DNA of 64,000 nucleotides from Methanobacterium_B sp963825335 (GTDB taxonomy: Archaea; Methanobacteriota; Methanobacteria; Methanobacteriales; Methanobacteriaceae), in assembly GCA_963825335.1 (NCBI GenBank), contig CAWGSP010000001.1, positions 248,001-312,000 on the forward strand, read 5' to 3'. The notes under the pieces were generated by a model. It saw only the letters and a program-made list of their open reading frames with translations. It ran no database searches and was not told the DNA's origin. The position numbers and the translations under genes were made by a program. Below, piece by piece: positions 1 to 8,969 of the stretch. Position 1 is the stretch's first letter. Every line of letters begins with the position of its first letter.

Positions 1-6
1 TTTTAA

Positions 7-696
7 ATGGCAAAACTTAGGACAGAATCTGGAAACATCATATCCAAAGAAGTGCATAAGGTAGGAATCTTGGCAATCGGATCCCACCTTGAAAATCATG
101 GGGCAGCACTACCCATAGATACAGATTCAAAAATCGTATCTTACATAACACTTCAAGCTTCTCTGATAACCGGGGCGAAATTTCTTGGAATTCTTTACGC
201 AGCAACAGAATATCCATATATCGATCACGGAGTACATCTGACACCAGAAGAACTGGTTGAGAAGCATATAATACCTACATTGATATCCGCAAAAAAATGT
301 CTAGACCTCGACAGTGTTGTCCTTGTCAATGGTCACGGCGGGAATGTCCCGGTTAAAAATTATTTAGAAGAGTTAAATGAAAAAACCGGTCTCAACATAA
401 CATTCAATAATAAAATAGTCGAAATTGAAGGTCCCCATGCAGGAACAGGAGAAATTTCAATGGCGGCGCTCTTAGGATTTTTAGATGAATCTAAATTAGA
501 TGTGCACTGCAACTTCGATGATTATCCCGAAGTGGGTATGGTAGGTCTTGAAGAAGCTAGAATCAACGATAGTGGGATCGATAATTATGCGCTGGAGGTT
601 GAAAAACTAGGTGTGTGTGTTGATCTTGTACTCGGCGAGTCTCTCCTTGAAACAGCCATTGCAAGTGTGATCGAAGACATTGAAGAAATATTATGA
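7..696 (+). CDS. arfB: ArfB, 2-amino-5-formylamino-6-ribosylaminopyrimidinone 5'-phosphate deformylase
   Basis: A 229-residue creatininase-fold protein. It should remove the formyl group from the GTP-derived pyrimidine made by GTP cyclohydrolase III, the second step of archaeal riboflavin and F420 synthesis. The metal-site signatures of the family are visible: GSHLENHGAALPIDTD near residue 26, then VLVNGHGGN (about residue 106) and a later GPHAGTGEISM. An in-frame TAA lies directly before the ATG, so the start is fixed, although the ribosome binding site is outside the window. The same pathway is represented elsewhere in the window by arfC (about 22 kb) and ribC (about 47 kb), but the genes are not linked. 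It converges on the helicase gene with a 5-base gap. Confidence 0.88.
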   Translation: MAKLRTESGNIISKEVHKVGILAIGSHLENHGAALPIDTDSKIVSYITLQASLITGAKFLGILYAATEYPYIDHGVHLTPEELVEKHIIPTLISAKKCLDLDSVVLVNGHGGNVPVKNYLEELNEKTGLNITFNNKIVEIEGPHAGTGEISMAALLGFLDESKLDVHCNFDDYPEVGMVGLEEARINDSGIDNYALEVEKLGVCVDLVLGESLLETAIASVIEDIEEIL

Positions 697-701
697 CATT
701 G

Positions 702-3209
702 TTAGTTTTCAATCTTTTTAATCAACTGATTACAGTCATTCACAATTTTAGTCCTTTTAAAAGCCTGTGAAATTCTCTTTACTGCCTCAAGAGATCTTAT
801 TATCGAATCCAACCACGAGAAAATATCGCCGGCATAGGCATGTATCCCATAATCTTTTAGGAGTTTTTTACTGATGTCTCCAGGGTCATATCTTATCGAT
901 CTGTACTTCAAAACCTTCCGGGATAGCTCTGTCTGGAAACAACCACAAAACGGCCGATCTTTACATCTGCAAGATAAAAATTCCATTTGAAGGCTTATTA
1001 ATTGTTCCTGGAATTTGGGTTCGAGTTTTGAAATAGCATCTGCAGAACTGAGAATGTCCAAGGTTGAATCGGCAAAGAGTCTCGACGATATGTTTGCCCT
1101 CAATGCCCGGGCTAGTTTTTGACTTATTCTACTCGAAAGATACGCATTTTCAAATGGCTGGAGACCTATCGCAATCTCTAATGAGTTAACAGGTTTCGAA
1201 GTAATAATACTAGCCCTGATATAATCTGCATCCATATAATTTAAAAATGAAGTTGAAACAGCACGCCCATATCTTGTGGGTATTATCCTACCATTCTTCT
1301 CCACAGCAAATCCATGATCTAGTATTAAACTGCATACCTCGTTGATATCCATAGGAATATCTTCATTCTTATACGCCTCATTGAGTTGTTGCATGTTATC
1401 AACACTACCAGAACATAAATCTGAAAGTACTTGCTCAACAGCGGCATCCTCTGTGTAGTAAACATTGATTGGTTCGACTTCGCTTTCCAACAGTTCAACA
1501 GCTTTCATGTCCTCAGTTTCATTATCGTACTCCAGTCCGATCTCAGGAATCAGATAAACCTTTCCTAGATCATGATAGGTTGGTCTTCCAGCTCTGCCTA
1601 ACATCTGTGAAAATTCATTTGGAGTCAACCATTTGTTCCCCATAGTTAATGTTTCAAATATTACTTGTGAAGCTGGAAAATCTACTCCTGCTGCAAGTGC
1701 TGCTGTTGTAACAACCGTTGACATCTTTTGTTTCAAAAAATCCTTTTCTATCCTACTTTTCTTGGCATATGAAAGTCCTGCATGATATGCGGCAGTATTA
1801 ACTCCCCGTTTTACGAGATAATCTGCTATGGAGTGTGTTTTTCTCCGGGAGTTGGTGAATATGATAGACTGACCATGAAATCCCATAGCAGAAATTTTCT
1901 TATATTCCTGTTTAGCTAGTCTTGACATCATATCCTCTTTATCATGCTCTGAACGTGCAAAAATAAGATGTCTCTCGAGTGGAACAGGTCTTTTATCATA
2001 TTCAACAAGCTTCATCCTGAACTCTTTGGCTATTTCAAGTGTATTTTTAACTGTCGCGGACAATCCTATGATCTGAGTATCTGGAAATAGAGTCTGTAAC
2101 CTGCGTATCAACCCCTTGAGACGAGGTCCCCTCTCATCATCATCTAACATATGTATCTCGTCGACAACAACGGTGCCTACCATACCGAGTTCAGATGCTT
2201 TTCCAGATCTCAATAAAAAATCAAGGCCCTCATATGTACCAACAACAATTTCTGCATCCTGTACACGCCCATCATGTATTGAAAGCTCTTCTTTGGCATT
2301 TATTCTGCTCATTCCAACCCGGATAGATACATTGAGTCCTAATTTTTTGTACTTTTTCTTGAAGTCTCTGTATTTCTGATTTGCAAGAGCTACCAGCGGT
2401 GTTAAAAATATGAATTTCTCGCCATCAATGGCTTTTGGTACTCCTGCAAGTTCTCCTATTAGGGTTTTCCCACTTGCTGTGGCCGATACAACCAGAAGGT
2501 TTTGACTGTTTAAGAGTCCTTCATCCAGTGCAAGGGCTTGTACAGGAAGTAAATATTTTCCATGACCTCCCCATATCTTTTTAAGCTCCGTTGGAAGTTT
2601 AAGATCTTCAATACGTACCTTTGGCATATCATCAGTATTTCCCGTGCTGATCTTGTCGTACAATGTCAGATCAGGATTTTTTACCGGGTTGAACCTTGGA
2701 TCGAACATGCTTAAAACCAGTTTTAGGTCACCTGTCTTATCAAGGATCCTTTTAAAATTTTGGTATGTGCTCATATCAAAGGATCGGGATTTAAGCTCTC
2801 TTTTAATTTCTTCCTCGGCACATGCCTGGCATATGTACTCATTGTGGTACAGGTACGAAGAATCTCTGCGAATTAACGTTATAAAACCTTCAAATGTGCA
2901 ATGTCTGCACATCAATGTCCTTTTGAAAGGTATATCCAATGAATTTAGCATTTCCTCAGTTTCTGGGTCTTCACCAATGAGATAAACATTTTGTTTTCTC
3001 AAGATTTTAATTGCTTCGCTAGGTGGTAAAAGACTCTCAGTTTCTGGGTCTTTTTTAACTATGAACTTTGAAGGTCTCACCTTGTCTCCAGTTCTTGTGA
3101 GTTTCATAGTTCCATAAAATAGTGGCTGTCTCCGTGTGTTCACAGCACCCTTGGCACTGCCTATTGGAAACATTTCCAAAACCTTCTTATTTTTCCTTAA
3201 AATTATCAT
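702..3209 (-). CDS. Archaeal DEAD/DEAH-type superfamily 2 helicase with zinc-finger-like N-terminus (DUF5814 type)
   Basis: An 835-residue ATP-dependent helicase, probably cytoplasmic and acting on DNA or RNA. An N-terminal region carries two CxxC pairs (C101/C104 and C127/C130) that look like a zinc ribbon. The ATPase core follows: Walker A-like SATASGKT (242-249), DEIH box (350-353), SAT motif III (385-387), and motif VI GRAGR (538-542). A second cysteine cluster (C747, C749, C755, C757) lies near the C-terminus and could bind a metal or Fe-S cluster. The core order is like Ski2/Hel308 enzymes, but the flanking domains differ. The start could be Met13 instead of Met1. The substrate is not evident from the sequence. 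The gene stands alone with an AT-rich upstream region. Confidence 0.85.
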   Translation of the reverse strand: MIILRKNKKVLEMFPIGSAKGAVNTRRQPLFYGTMKLTRTGDKVRPSKFIVKKDPETESLLPPSEAIKILRKQNVYLIGEDPETEEMLNSLDIPFKRTLMCRHCTFEGFITLIRRDSSYLYHNEYICQACAEEEIKRELKSRSFDMSTYQNFKRILDKTGDLKLVLSMFDPRFNPVKNPDLTLYDKISTGNTDDMPKVRIEDLKLPTELKKIWGGHGKYLLPVQALALDEGLLNSQNLLVVSATASGKTLIGELAGVPKAIDGEKFIFLTPLVALANQKYRDFKKKYKKLGLNVSIRVGMSRINAKEELSIHDGRVQDAEIVVGTYEGLDFLLRSGKASELGMVGTVVVDEIHMLDDDERGPRLKGLIRRLQTLFPDTQIIGLSATVKNTLEIAKEFRMKLVEYDKRPVPLERHLIFARSEHDKEDMMSRLAKQEYKKISAMGFHGQSIIFTNSRRKTHSIADYLVKRGVNTAAYHAGLSYAKKSRIEKDFLKQKMSTVVTTAALAAGVDFPASQVIFETLTMGNKWLTPNEFSQMLGRAGRPTYHDLGKVYLIPEIGLEYDNETEDMKAVELLESEVEPINVYYTEDAAVEQVLSDLCSGSVDNMQQLNEAYKNEDIPMDINEVCSLILDHGFAVEKNGRIIPTRYGRAVSTSFLNYMDADYIRASIITSKPVNSLEIAIGLQPFENAYLSSRISQKLARALRANISSRLFADSTLDILSSADAISKLEPKFQEQLISLQMEFLSCRCKDRPFCGCFQTELSRKVLKYRSIRYDPGDISKKLLKDYGIHAYAGDIFSWLDSIIRSLEAVKRISQAFKRTKIVNDCNQLIKKIEN

Positions 3210-3429
3210 TTGTACTCTTAATGCTGTTTTAAAATTTAGTCTTAATATTATTATGATTTGTCGAACTATCAGATATTCATATCTTGTTCTATTCGACCCG
3301 AATGAAATATTAGTAGGATCTTTTTATCTATATTTTTTACAAATAGTAAATCAACGGTAAAAATTTTTTTTATTAAAAAAACATTGGAAATTAAAAAATG
3401 TATAAATATTTGATCATAAAAATCAAATA

Positions 3430-5082
3430 CTATATTATCTCTTCCTGTTCTCTCTTCAAAATATTTACTGCTTGTTCTCTGAGTTTGAATTTTTGTATCT
3501 TACCACTAGCAGTCATTGGGAATCCATCAACCCGGAAAATATGCTTGGGTACCTTGTAACGTGCGATCTTGTTATGGGCATAGTCTCTGATATCCTCTTC
3601 TGTGAGATCGGAATTATCTTCGATGACCACAAATGCACCTACAATTTCTCCATATTTCTCATCGGGGATACCTACAACTTGTACGTCTCTTACACCGTCA
3701 ATTGTGTGTATGAATTCTTCTAATTCACGAGGGTAAATATTCTCTCCACCACGTATTATCATGTCTTTTATACGTCCCACAATTGTGTAATAACCATCCT
3801 CATCGCAGGTAGCTAGATCTCCACTGTGAAGCCATCCATCTTGTTCTATTGCTTCTTTTGTTTTTTCAGGCATCTTATAGTAACCCTTCATCACATTATA
3901 ACCTCTGCAGCATATTTCTCCAGTTTTGTTAGGTCCTAATGTTTCGCCGGTATCTGGATCTATGATCTTGACTTCAATGTTGGGCCTGGCCATTCCAACG
4001 GTGTTAACACGTTTTTCAACCGAATCATTCACACTTGTCTGTGTGAAAACAGGAGATGCTTCAGTTAATCCATAAGCTATGGTTACTTCATTCATATGCA
4101 TGTCAGAAATTACTTTTTTCATGGCTTCTATCGGGCATGGCGAACCTGCCATAATACCCGTTCTAAGGGAGCTCAGATCAAACATCTCAAACATTGGATG
4201 GGAAAATTCGGATATGAACATGGTTGGAACTCCATAAAGAGCCGTACATTTTTCCTTCTGAACAGCTGCAAGCGCGAGTAATGGATCAAACACTTCTAAC
4301 ATTACGAGTGTCCCACCATGGGTTAGAACTGCAAGAACTCCCAGCACAATTCCAAAACAGTGAAACAATGGTACTGGAAGACACAGTTTATCAATTTCTG
4401 ATAGATTTTGACATTCCCCAATGTAGTATCCATTATTGAGGATGTTTCTGTGCGTCAGCATTACTCCCTTTGGAAATCCTGTGGTACCCGAAGTATACTG
4501 CATGTTAATAACATCGTGATTATCGATGGTTTTCTTGATCCTTAAAAGTTCGTCGTCGTCTGAATGTTTACCAAGGAGCATTAACTCGTTGGTGTTGTAC
4601 ATACCCCTGTGCTTTTCCTGTCCAACATAGATGAGATATTCTAGAAATGGAAATTCTTCACTTTTAAGGCTTCCCCTCTCCTGGGTCTTGAGTTCAGGAA
4701 CAAGGTCGTAGACTATATCTATATAGTCAACATCTTGAAAACCGTCTATGATTGCGAGTACTTTCATATCCGACTGTTTAAGTACATATTCAAGTTCGTG
4801 ACCTTTGTACGCGGTGTTAACAGTTACCAAAACTGCCCCAATTTTTGCTGTTGCAAACATGAAGGTCAACCAGTCCGGCACATTTTTAGCCCAAATTCCA
4901 ACATGGTCCCCTTTAACAATACCAAGAGATATGAGACCTTTTGCCAGCATATTAACACGTTCATCAAATTCTTTATATGTGAATCTCAGATCCCTATCTG
5001 GATAGACCATAAAATCTCTATCAGGATCCTGTTCAACCTGTTTTTCAAAGAATTCCCCAATGGTATCTTCAGTAAAAAGCAT
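3430..5082 (-). CDS. AMP-forming acyl-CoA synthetase
   Basis: A 550-residue adenylate-forming ligase that activates a carboxylic acid to acyl-AMP and then acyl-CoA. The P-loop-like signature YTSGTTGFPKG is at 196-206. The C-terminal half carries the usual GWLHSGDLA, GRIKDMIIRGGENIYP and PMTASGKIQK motifs, the last containing the catalytic lysine. Length and motif order fit medium/long-chain fatty acyl-CoA or acetyl/propionyl-type ligases; the substrate cannot be read from the sequence. It lies downstream of a hotdog thioesterase and a cupin-type regulator on the same strand, suggesting one functional unit for acyl-CoA handling. Methanogens lack a full beta-oxidation pathway, so the biological role is unclear. 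Confidence 0.88.
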   Translation of the reverse strand: MLFTEDTIGEFFEKQVEQDPDRDFMVYPDRDLRFTYKEFDERVNMLAKGLISLGIVKGDHVGIWAKNVPDWLTFMFATAKIGAVLVTVNTAYKGHELEYVLKQSDMKVLAIIDGFQDVDYIDIVYDLVPELKTQERGSLKSEEFPFLEYLIYVGQEKHRGMYNTNELMLLGKHSDDDELLRIKKTIDNHDVINMQYTSGTTGFPKGVMLTHRNILNNGYYIGECQNLSEIDKLCLPVPLFHCFGIVLGVLAVLTHGGTLVMLEVFDPLLALAAVQKEKCTALYGVPTMFISEFSHPMFEMFDLSSLRTGIMAGSPCPIEAMKKVISDMHMNEVTIAYGLTEASPVFTQTSVNDSVEKRVNTVGMARPNIEVKIIDPDTGETLGPNKTGEICCRGYNVMKGYYKMPEKTKEAIEQDGWLHSGDLATCDEDGYYTIVGRIKDMIIRGGENIYPRELEEFIHTIDGVRDVQVVGIPDEKYGEIVGAFVVIEDNSDLTEEDIRDYAHNKIARYKVPKHIFRVDGFPMTASGKIQKFKLREQAVNILKREQEEII

Positions 5083-5142
5083 TTCACTACCTCAAAAATT
5101 CCTTATCAAATTCTGTACTAAATTTTTTTCCTAAATTTTTTT

Positions 5143-5571
5143 TTATAATTTGTTGTCAGATATTTCTGATTCATCGGTTCTTATATGCTCCATTAACATT
5201 ATCCTGATTGGCTCAGGAATGGGAACACTCTTTTTTTCAATAAAATTGAAGTGTACTACAACAGCTTTTCCTCTTACTTTGAGCATGCCTTCCTGCCATG
5301 CTTCATGTCCCATTGTAAATGAGCTGTTTCCAATTTTTAATATGAAAGTTCTGATCTCTATATCCTCCCCATAATACATTTCACCCAAAAAGTCAAATTC
5401 TGTTCTGACCATTATGAGTTTCCAGTTCTCATAACTCAAATCAAGATCGGGTGTGAACATCCTGAATACGGGGTTTCTTGCTTGTTCAAACCACACCCCA
5501 AGTACGGTATTGTTTACATGCCTTAGTCCGTCTATATCACCAAATCTCGGTGTTACAATTGTTTTAAACAT
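5143..5571 (-). CDS. Acyl-CoA thioesterase, YbgC/4-hydroxybenzoyl-CoA thioesterase family
   Basis: A 142-residue single hotdog-fold protein that should hydrolyse acyl-CoA thioesters. The N-terminal motif PRFGDIDGLRHVNNTVLG matches the active-site segment of the family, in which an Asp or Glu acts near the HVNN motif. The length is normal for the family. It lies 60 bases upstream of the acyl-CoA synthetase and downstream of the XRE-cupin gene, all on the minus strand. Hydrolysis opposes the ligase reaction, so the pair may control an acyl-CoA pool or release fatty acids scavenged from outside. Confidence 0.82.
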   Translation of the reverse strand: MFKTIVTPRFGDIDGLRHVNNTVLGVWFEQARNPVFRMFTPDLDLSYENWKLIMVRTEFDFLGEMYYGEDIEIRTFILKIGNSSFTMGHEAWQEGMLKVRGKAVVVHFNFIEKKSVPIPEPIRIMLMEHIRTDESEISDNKL

Positions 5572-5680
5572 TTAATTCCTCTTTTTCTTAAATTCAAATA
5601 TTTCATGTGTGTAAAAAAAAATTTCTATAATCTAATATCCTGAATGTTTTGAACCCATTCTGTTAGATGATGCTTTGAAA

Positions 5681-6256
5681 TCATATCGGCGTGTAAACAA
5701 CAGCCAGAATCTTGGCATCCTCGCCACCATAGGCATGGAGGTCGTGGGGCACAACAGAATCATAATAAATACTATCACCAGTATAAACCAGATAGGTTTC
5801 CTTGCCATAAAGAACTTCTATTTTCCCATCCATTACATAGATAAATTCTTCCCCTTCATGGGAGGATAGTTTGTAGTTATCTGTCTTAGGTGGGTGAACT
5901 TCAATTACAAATGGTTCCATGTGTCTGTCGGTTTTTCCAGAAGCCAATGAATAGAAGTCCAGAACACTCTCCTTGAGATTATTATTTTTTCCAGAGAAAC
6001 TCATCACATTCTCTAAGTTATCCGATTTAGTAACTACAGGCCCTGTCTGAGGTGCATCATCCAGAAATGTGCCAAGACGTACGTTTAATGCTTTTGCAAT
6101 CTTTATTAACGGTGTGAGCGATGGGATGAGTGCACCACTTTCTAGTCTTTCAGCAAGTTCCACACTAATATGGCTTTCAGCTGCAAGTTCTTCTATGCTC
6201 ATTCCTTTAATTTCTCTTAATTGGCGAATTTTATCTCCGACTTGGTTTTTTGACAT
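5681..6256 (-). CDS. XRE-family helix-turn-helix regulator with C-terminal cupin sensor
   Basis: A 191-residue transcription regulator. Residues about 8-62 form an XRE helix-turn-helix (IRQLREIKGMSIEELA, then a recognition helix in the ISVELAERLESG segment). Residues about 115-188 form a cupin barrel with SSHEGEEFIYVMDGKIEVLYG, which in relatives binds a small ligand. The start is fixed by an ideal GGTGAT box three bases before the ATG. It is first in a minus-strand cluster with the thioesterase and acyl-CoA ligase, so regulation of these genes in response to a metabolite is a reasonable inference. Confidence 0.85.
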   Translation of the reverse strand: MSKNQVGDKIRQLREIKGMSIEELAAESHISVELAERLESGALIPSLTPLIKIAKALNVRLGTFLDDAPQTGPVVTKSDNLENVMSFSGKNNNLKESVLDFYSLASGKTDRHMEPFVIEVHPPKTDNYKLSSHEGEEFIYVMDGKIEVLYGKETYLVYTGDSIYYDSVVPHDLHAYGGEDAKILAVVYTPI

Positions 6257-6427
6257 TAAATCACCTTTGAAATAATTGTAAACATTATTTGAGTGTAATC
6301 GTTTTGTTAAATATGGATTCTTAAGAATATCTATTTAAGCTTTATCCATTCAATTTAAATATTTAGTCTTTTTATAGGTGGCTAAATAATTGTATTGTCC
6401 AGTAAAAAAAGAACCGTACAAAGGTGA

Positions 6428-6718
6428 TCATCCAGAATTTGTCGAGTTGCTGGAGGTATTGTTTGGTATTATCACCGTTGTATTGTTTGTTACGTTGGTT
6501 GTATTGATTATGACATGGTTTGTGATGTAATTAGGTTGGAATGAAGGATCACCAATAACTGTTATTTGCTGTGGGCTACTCATAGTCAGATTTGATGGAA
6601 TTAAACCACTATCAAGATTAGTTCCAATATTTGCTAAGTTCATAGTTGAAGCTACTCCAAATGCAACGAGAGATATCATTAAAACTATAAACAAAGTTCC
6701 GGATTTCTTTGGACTCAT
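6428..6718 (-). CDS. Small secreted or membrane-anchored hypothetical protein
   Basis: A 96-residue protein I do not recognise. A lysine-containing N-terminus (MSPKKSG) is followed by one hydrophobic segment at about residues 8-25, which acts either as a signal peptide or as a membrane anchor. The rest is rich in Asn, Thr and Ser, with many NxS/T sequons near the C-terminus, so an N-glycosylated extracellular tail is likely. It stands alone between the regulator and glmS. Confidence 0.55.
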   Translation of the reverse strand: MSPKKSGTLFIVLMISLVAFGVASTMNLANIGTNLDSGLIPSNLTMSSPQQITVIGDPSFQPNYITNHVIINTTNVTNNTTVIIPNNTSSNSTNSG

Positions 6719-6939
6719 CTCAATTTACCTCAATTTTAAATTCTTTCTTTTATTTAACATTATTTTTCCATTGATAAATATTCATCTAAGGATAATTTGA
6801 AATTACACAAAATACATATTAAAAACTCTCTGAATCAAAATATCGTATATTACCTAAAATATTTAAATATTTTTAAACATTCTACCCCATGATCGAAAAT
6901 TAACAAAAAATATTTGTAAAAAAATTTTTATTCACATTA

Positions 6940-8718
6940 TCATTCAACTGTAACACATTTAGCAAGGTTTTTGGGTTTATCAGGATCGATACCCCTCTCA
7001 ACACTCATGTGATAGGCCAATAGTTGCAGTGGAACAATATAAGAAATTGGAGAAAGTACTTCGGTTATTTCATCATCTAGCGTGATCAAATCAACGGATT
7101 CTGATTTTAAAGCATCATCTTTAGATGATCCCACAGCTATAACACTTGCACCCCTTGCCCTAACTTCTTCAATATTACCAAGAGTTTTATCATGACTTTT
7201 ACCCGGCGGTACAACAGCCACTAAAGGAATTTCATCATCAATCAGTGCAAGCGGACCATGTTTTAGTTCCCCCGCAGCATATCCCTCGCCATGTATATAG
7301 GTTATCTCTTTGAGTTTTAAAGCACCCTCTAGTGCTGTTGGGTAGGAAAATCCACGCCCTATAAAGAAAAAGTCATTAGAATCTTTGTACTTCTTAGCAA
7401 TTTCGATTATATGGCCTTCATCTTCGAAGATTGTTTCCATGTAGCCCGGAATTTTCTGTATCTCTTTTAAAAGTCCTTTATTATTACCCATACATGCACA
7501 GAGTAAATATATACACGTCAATTGACTGATATAGGTTTTTGTAGCTGCAACTGCAATTTCTGGGCCTGCACGTGTGTATATAACATGATCAGCTTCCCTA
7601 GTAGCAGTACTTCCAAGGACATTTACTATTACCAGAGTTTGTGCTTTTTTGTTTGCTATCCTCAATGCTTTGAGAGTATCTGCAGTCTCTCCAGATTGAC
7701 TTATAAAAATTACGAGTGTTTTTTTATCAAGGGTCCCCTGAGAAAAAATAAATTCAGAAGCCAGTACAACATCAGTTGGTATGCTTAAACTGGTTTCAAA
7801 GAGGTACTTCCCAACCAACGAAGCATGATAAGATGTTCCACAAGCAACAAAACATATCCTGTTGAACTCGGAAAATTTGGAGACAACTTTTTCTACCTCA
7901 CCTAGTTCAAACAGAGTGTTTTTGACAACTTCAGGTTGTTCATGAATTTCTTTCAGCATGAAATGTTTGTAACCGCCTTTTTTCGCCATATCCGATGTCC
8001 ATTGGATCTCGTCTACTTTTTTGTTGAGTAAATTTCCTTCCATGTCCTTTATTATAACCCCATCACTGTCCAAAATAACCATTTCGTTATCATTGAGGTA
8101 TATTACATTTTTAGTGTGCTCGAGTATTGCAGGAACATCCGATGCAATGAATGATTCATTTTCACCCACACCTACTATCAGTGGACTCTCCTTTCTTACA
8201 CCGATTATTTTGTCTGGTTCATCTGCAGATATGACAGCTAGGGCATATGATCCTTTAATATCATCCAATGCCAATCGTGTGGAGGTTTCTAAATCATGAC
8301 CCTGATCAACATATTTTTCGATTAAATGAGGAATGACTTCAGTATCTGTTTCTGATGTGAAAACATGCCCTTCTTTTTTAAGTTCAGATTTTAATTCCTT
8401 GTAGTTTTCTATAATTCCGTTGTGAACTACTGCTATCCTATTTTTACAGTCAGTATGAGGGTGAGCATTTTTCCCAGTAGGAAGGCCGTGCGTGGCCCAT
8501 CTAACGTGTGCTATTCCCATACTTCCAGGAATGTCTGTTAAAACTAACCTCTCTTGGACGTCATCTATTTTACCCTCGCCTTTTTTGATATATAATTCTT
8601 CAGAGAGAGTTGATAATCCTACAGAGTCATAGCCCCTATATTCCAACCTTTTAACACAATCCAAAAGTACAGGTGCTGCTGCTTTATCTTTGATTATACA
8701 TGCTACAATTCCACACAT
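6940..8718 (-). CDS. glmS: Glutamine--fructose-6-phosphate aminotransferase (isomerizing)
   Basis: A 592-residue enzyme making glucosamine-6-phosphate from fructose-6-phosphate and glutamine, the entry to UDP-GlcNAc and pseudomurein or glycan synthesis. The N-terminal Ntn-hydrolase domain begins MCGIVACI with the catalytic Cys2 and contains RWATHG and the HNGIIEN motif. Two SIS isomerase domains follow, recognisable by FVACGTSYHASL and SQSGETADTL. The C-terminus has the usual NLAKCVTVE. Length is normal for the family. A GGTGAAATC ribosome binding site precedes the ATG. It is monocistronic, with about 250 bases of AT-rich sequence upstream. Confidence 0.96.
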   Translation of the reverse strand: MCGIVACIIKDKAAAPVLLDCVKRLEYRGYDSVGLSTLSEELYIKKGEGKIDDVQERLVLTDIPGSMGIAHVRWATHGLPTGKNAHPHTDCKNRIAVVHNGIIENYKELKSELKKEGHVFTSETDTEVIPHLIEKYVDQGHDLETSTRLALDDIKGSYALAVISADEPDKIIGVRKESPLIVGVGENESFIASDVPAILEHTKNVIYLNDNEMVILDSDGVIIKDMEGNLLNKKVDEIQWTSDMAKKGGYKHFMLKEIHEQPEVVKNTLFELGEVEKVVSKFSEFNRICFVACGTSYHASLVGKYLFETSLSIPTDVVLASEFIFSQGTLDKKTLVIFISQSGETADTLKALRIANKKAQTLVIVNVLGSTATREADHVIYTRAGPEIAVAATKTYISQLTCIYLLCACMGNNKGLLKEIQKIPGYMETIFEDEGHIIEIAKKYKDSNDFFFIGRGFSYPTALEGALKLKEITYIHGEGYAAGELKHGPLALIDDEIPLVAVVPPGKSHDKTLGNIEEVRARGASVIAVGSSKDDALKSESVDLITLDDEITEVLSPISYIVPLQLLAYHMSVERGIDPDKPKNLAKCVTVE

Positions 8719-8969
8719 GATTTCACCGGGAGGATGTTTATTTAAAATTTCTCTTAGAGCATTGATATTAAATAATTAAGTTTATTATTATGAATTTACA
8801 GTTCTAAGCACTGAAAAATCATATTTGTTTAATAATTGATATTTTTTTGTGAATTTTATATTTACATAACCGTATTTAATTAATAAACCTTCAACATCTA
8901 TATAAAATTATCAGTGAATTATTAATAGTCGTAAAAATATTAATAATTTTGCACCAATCCAATTCATGT

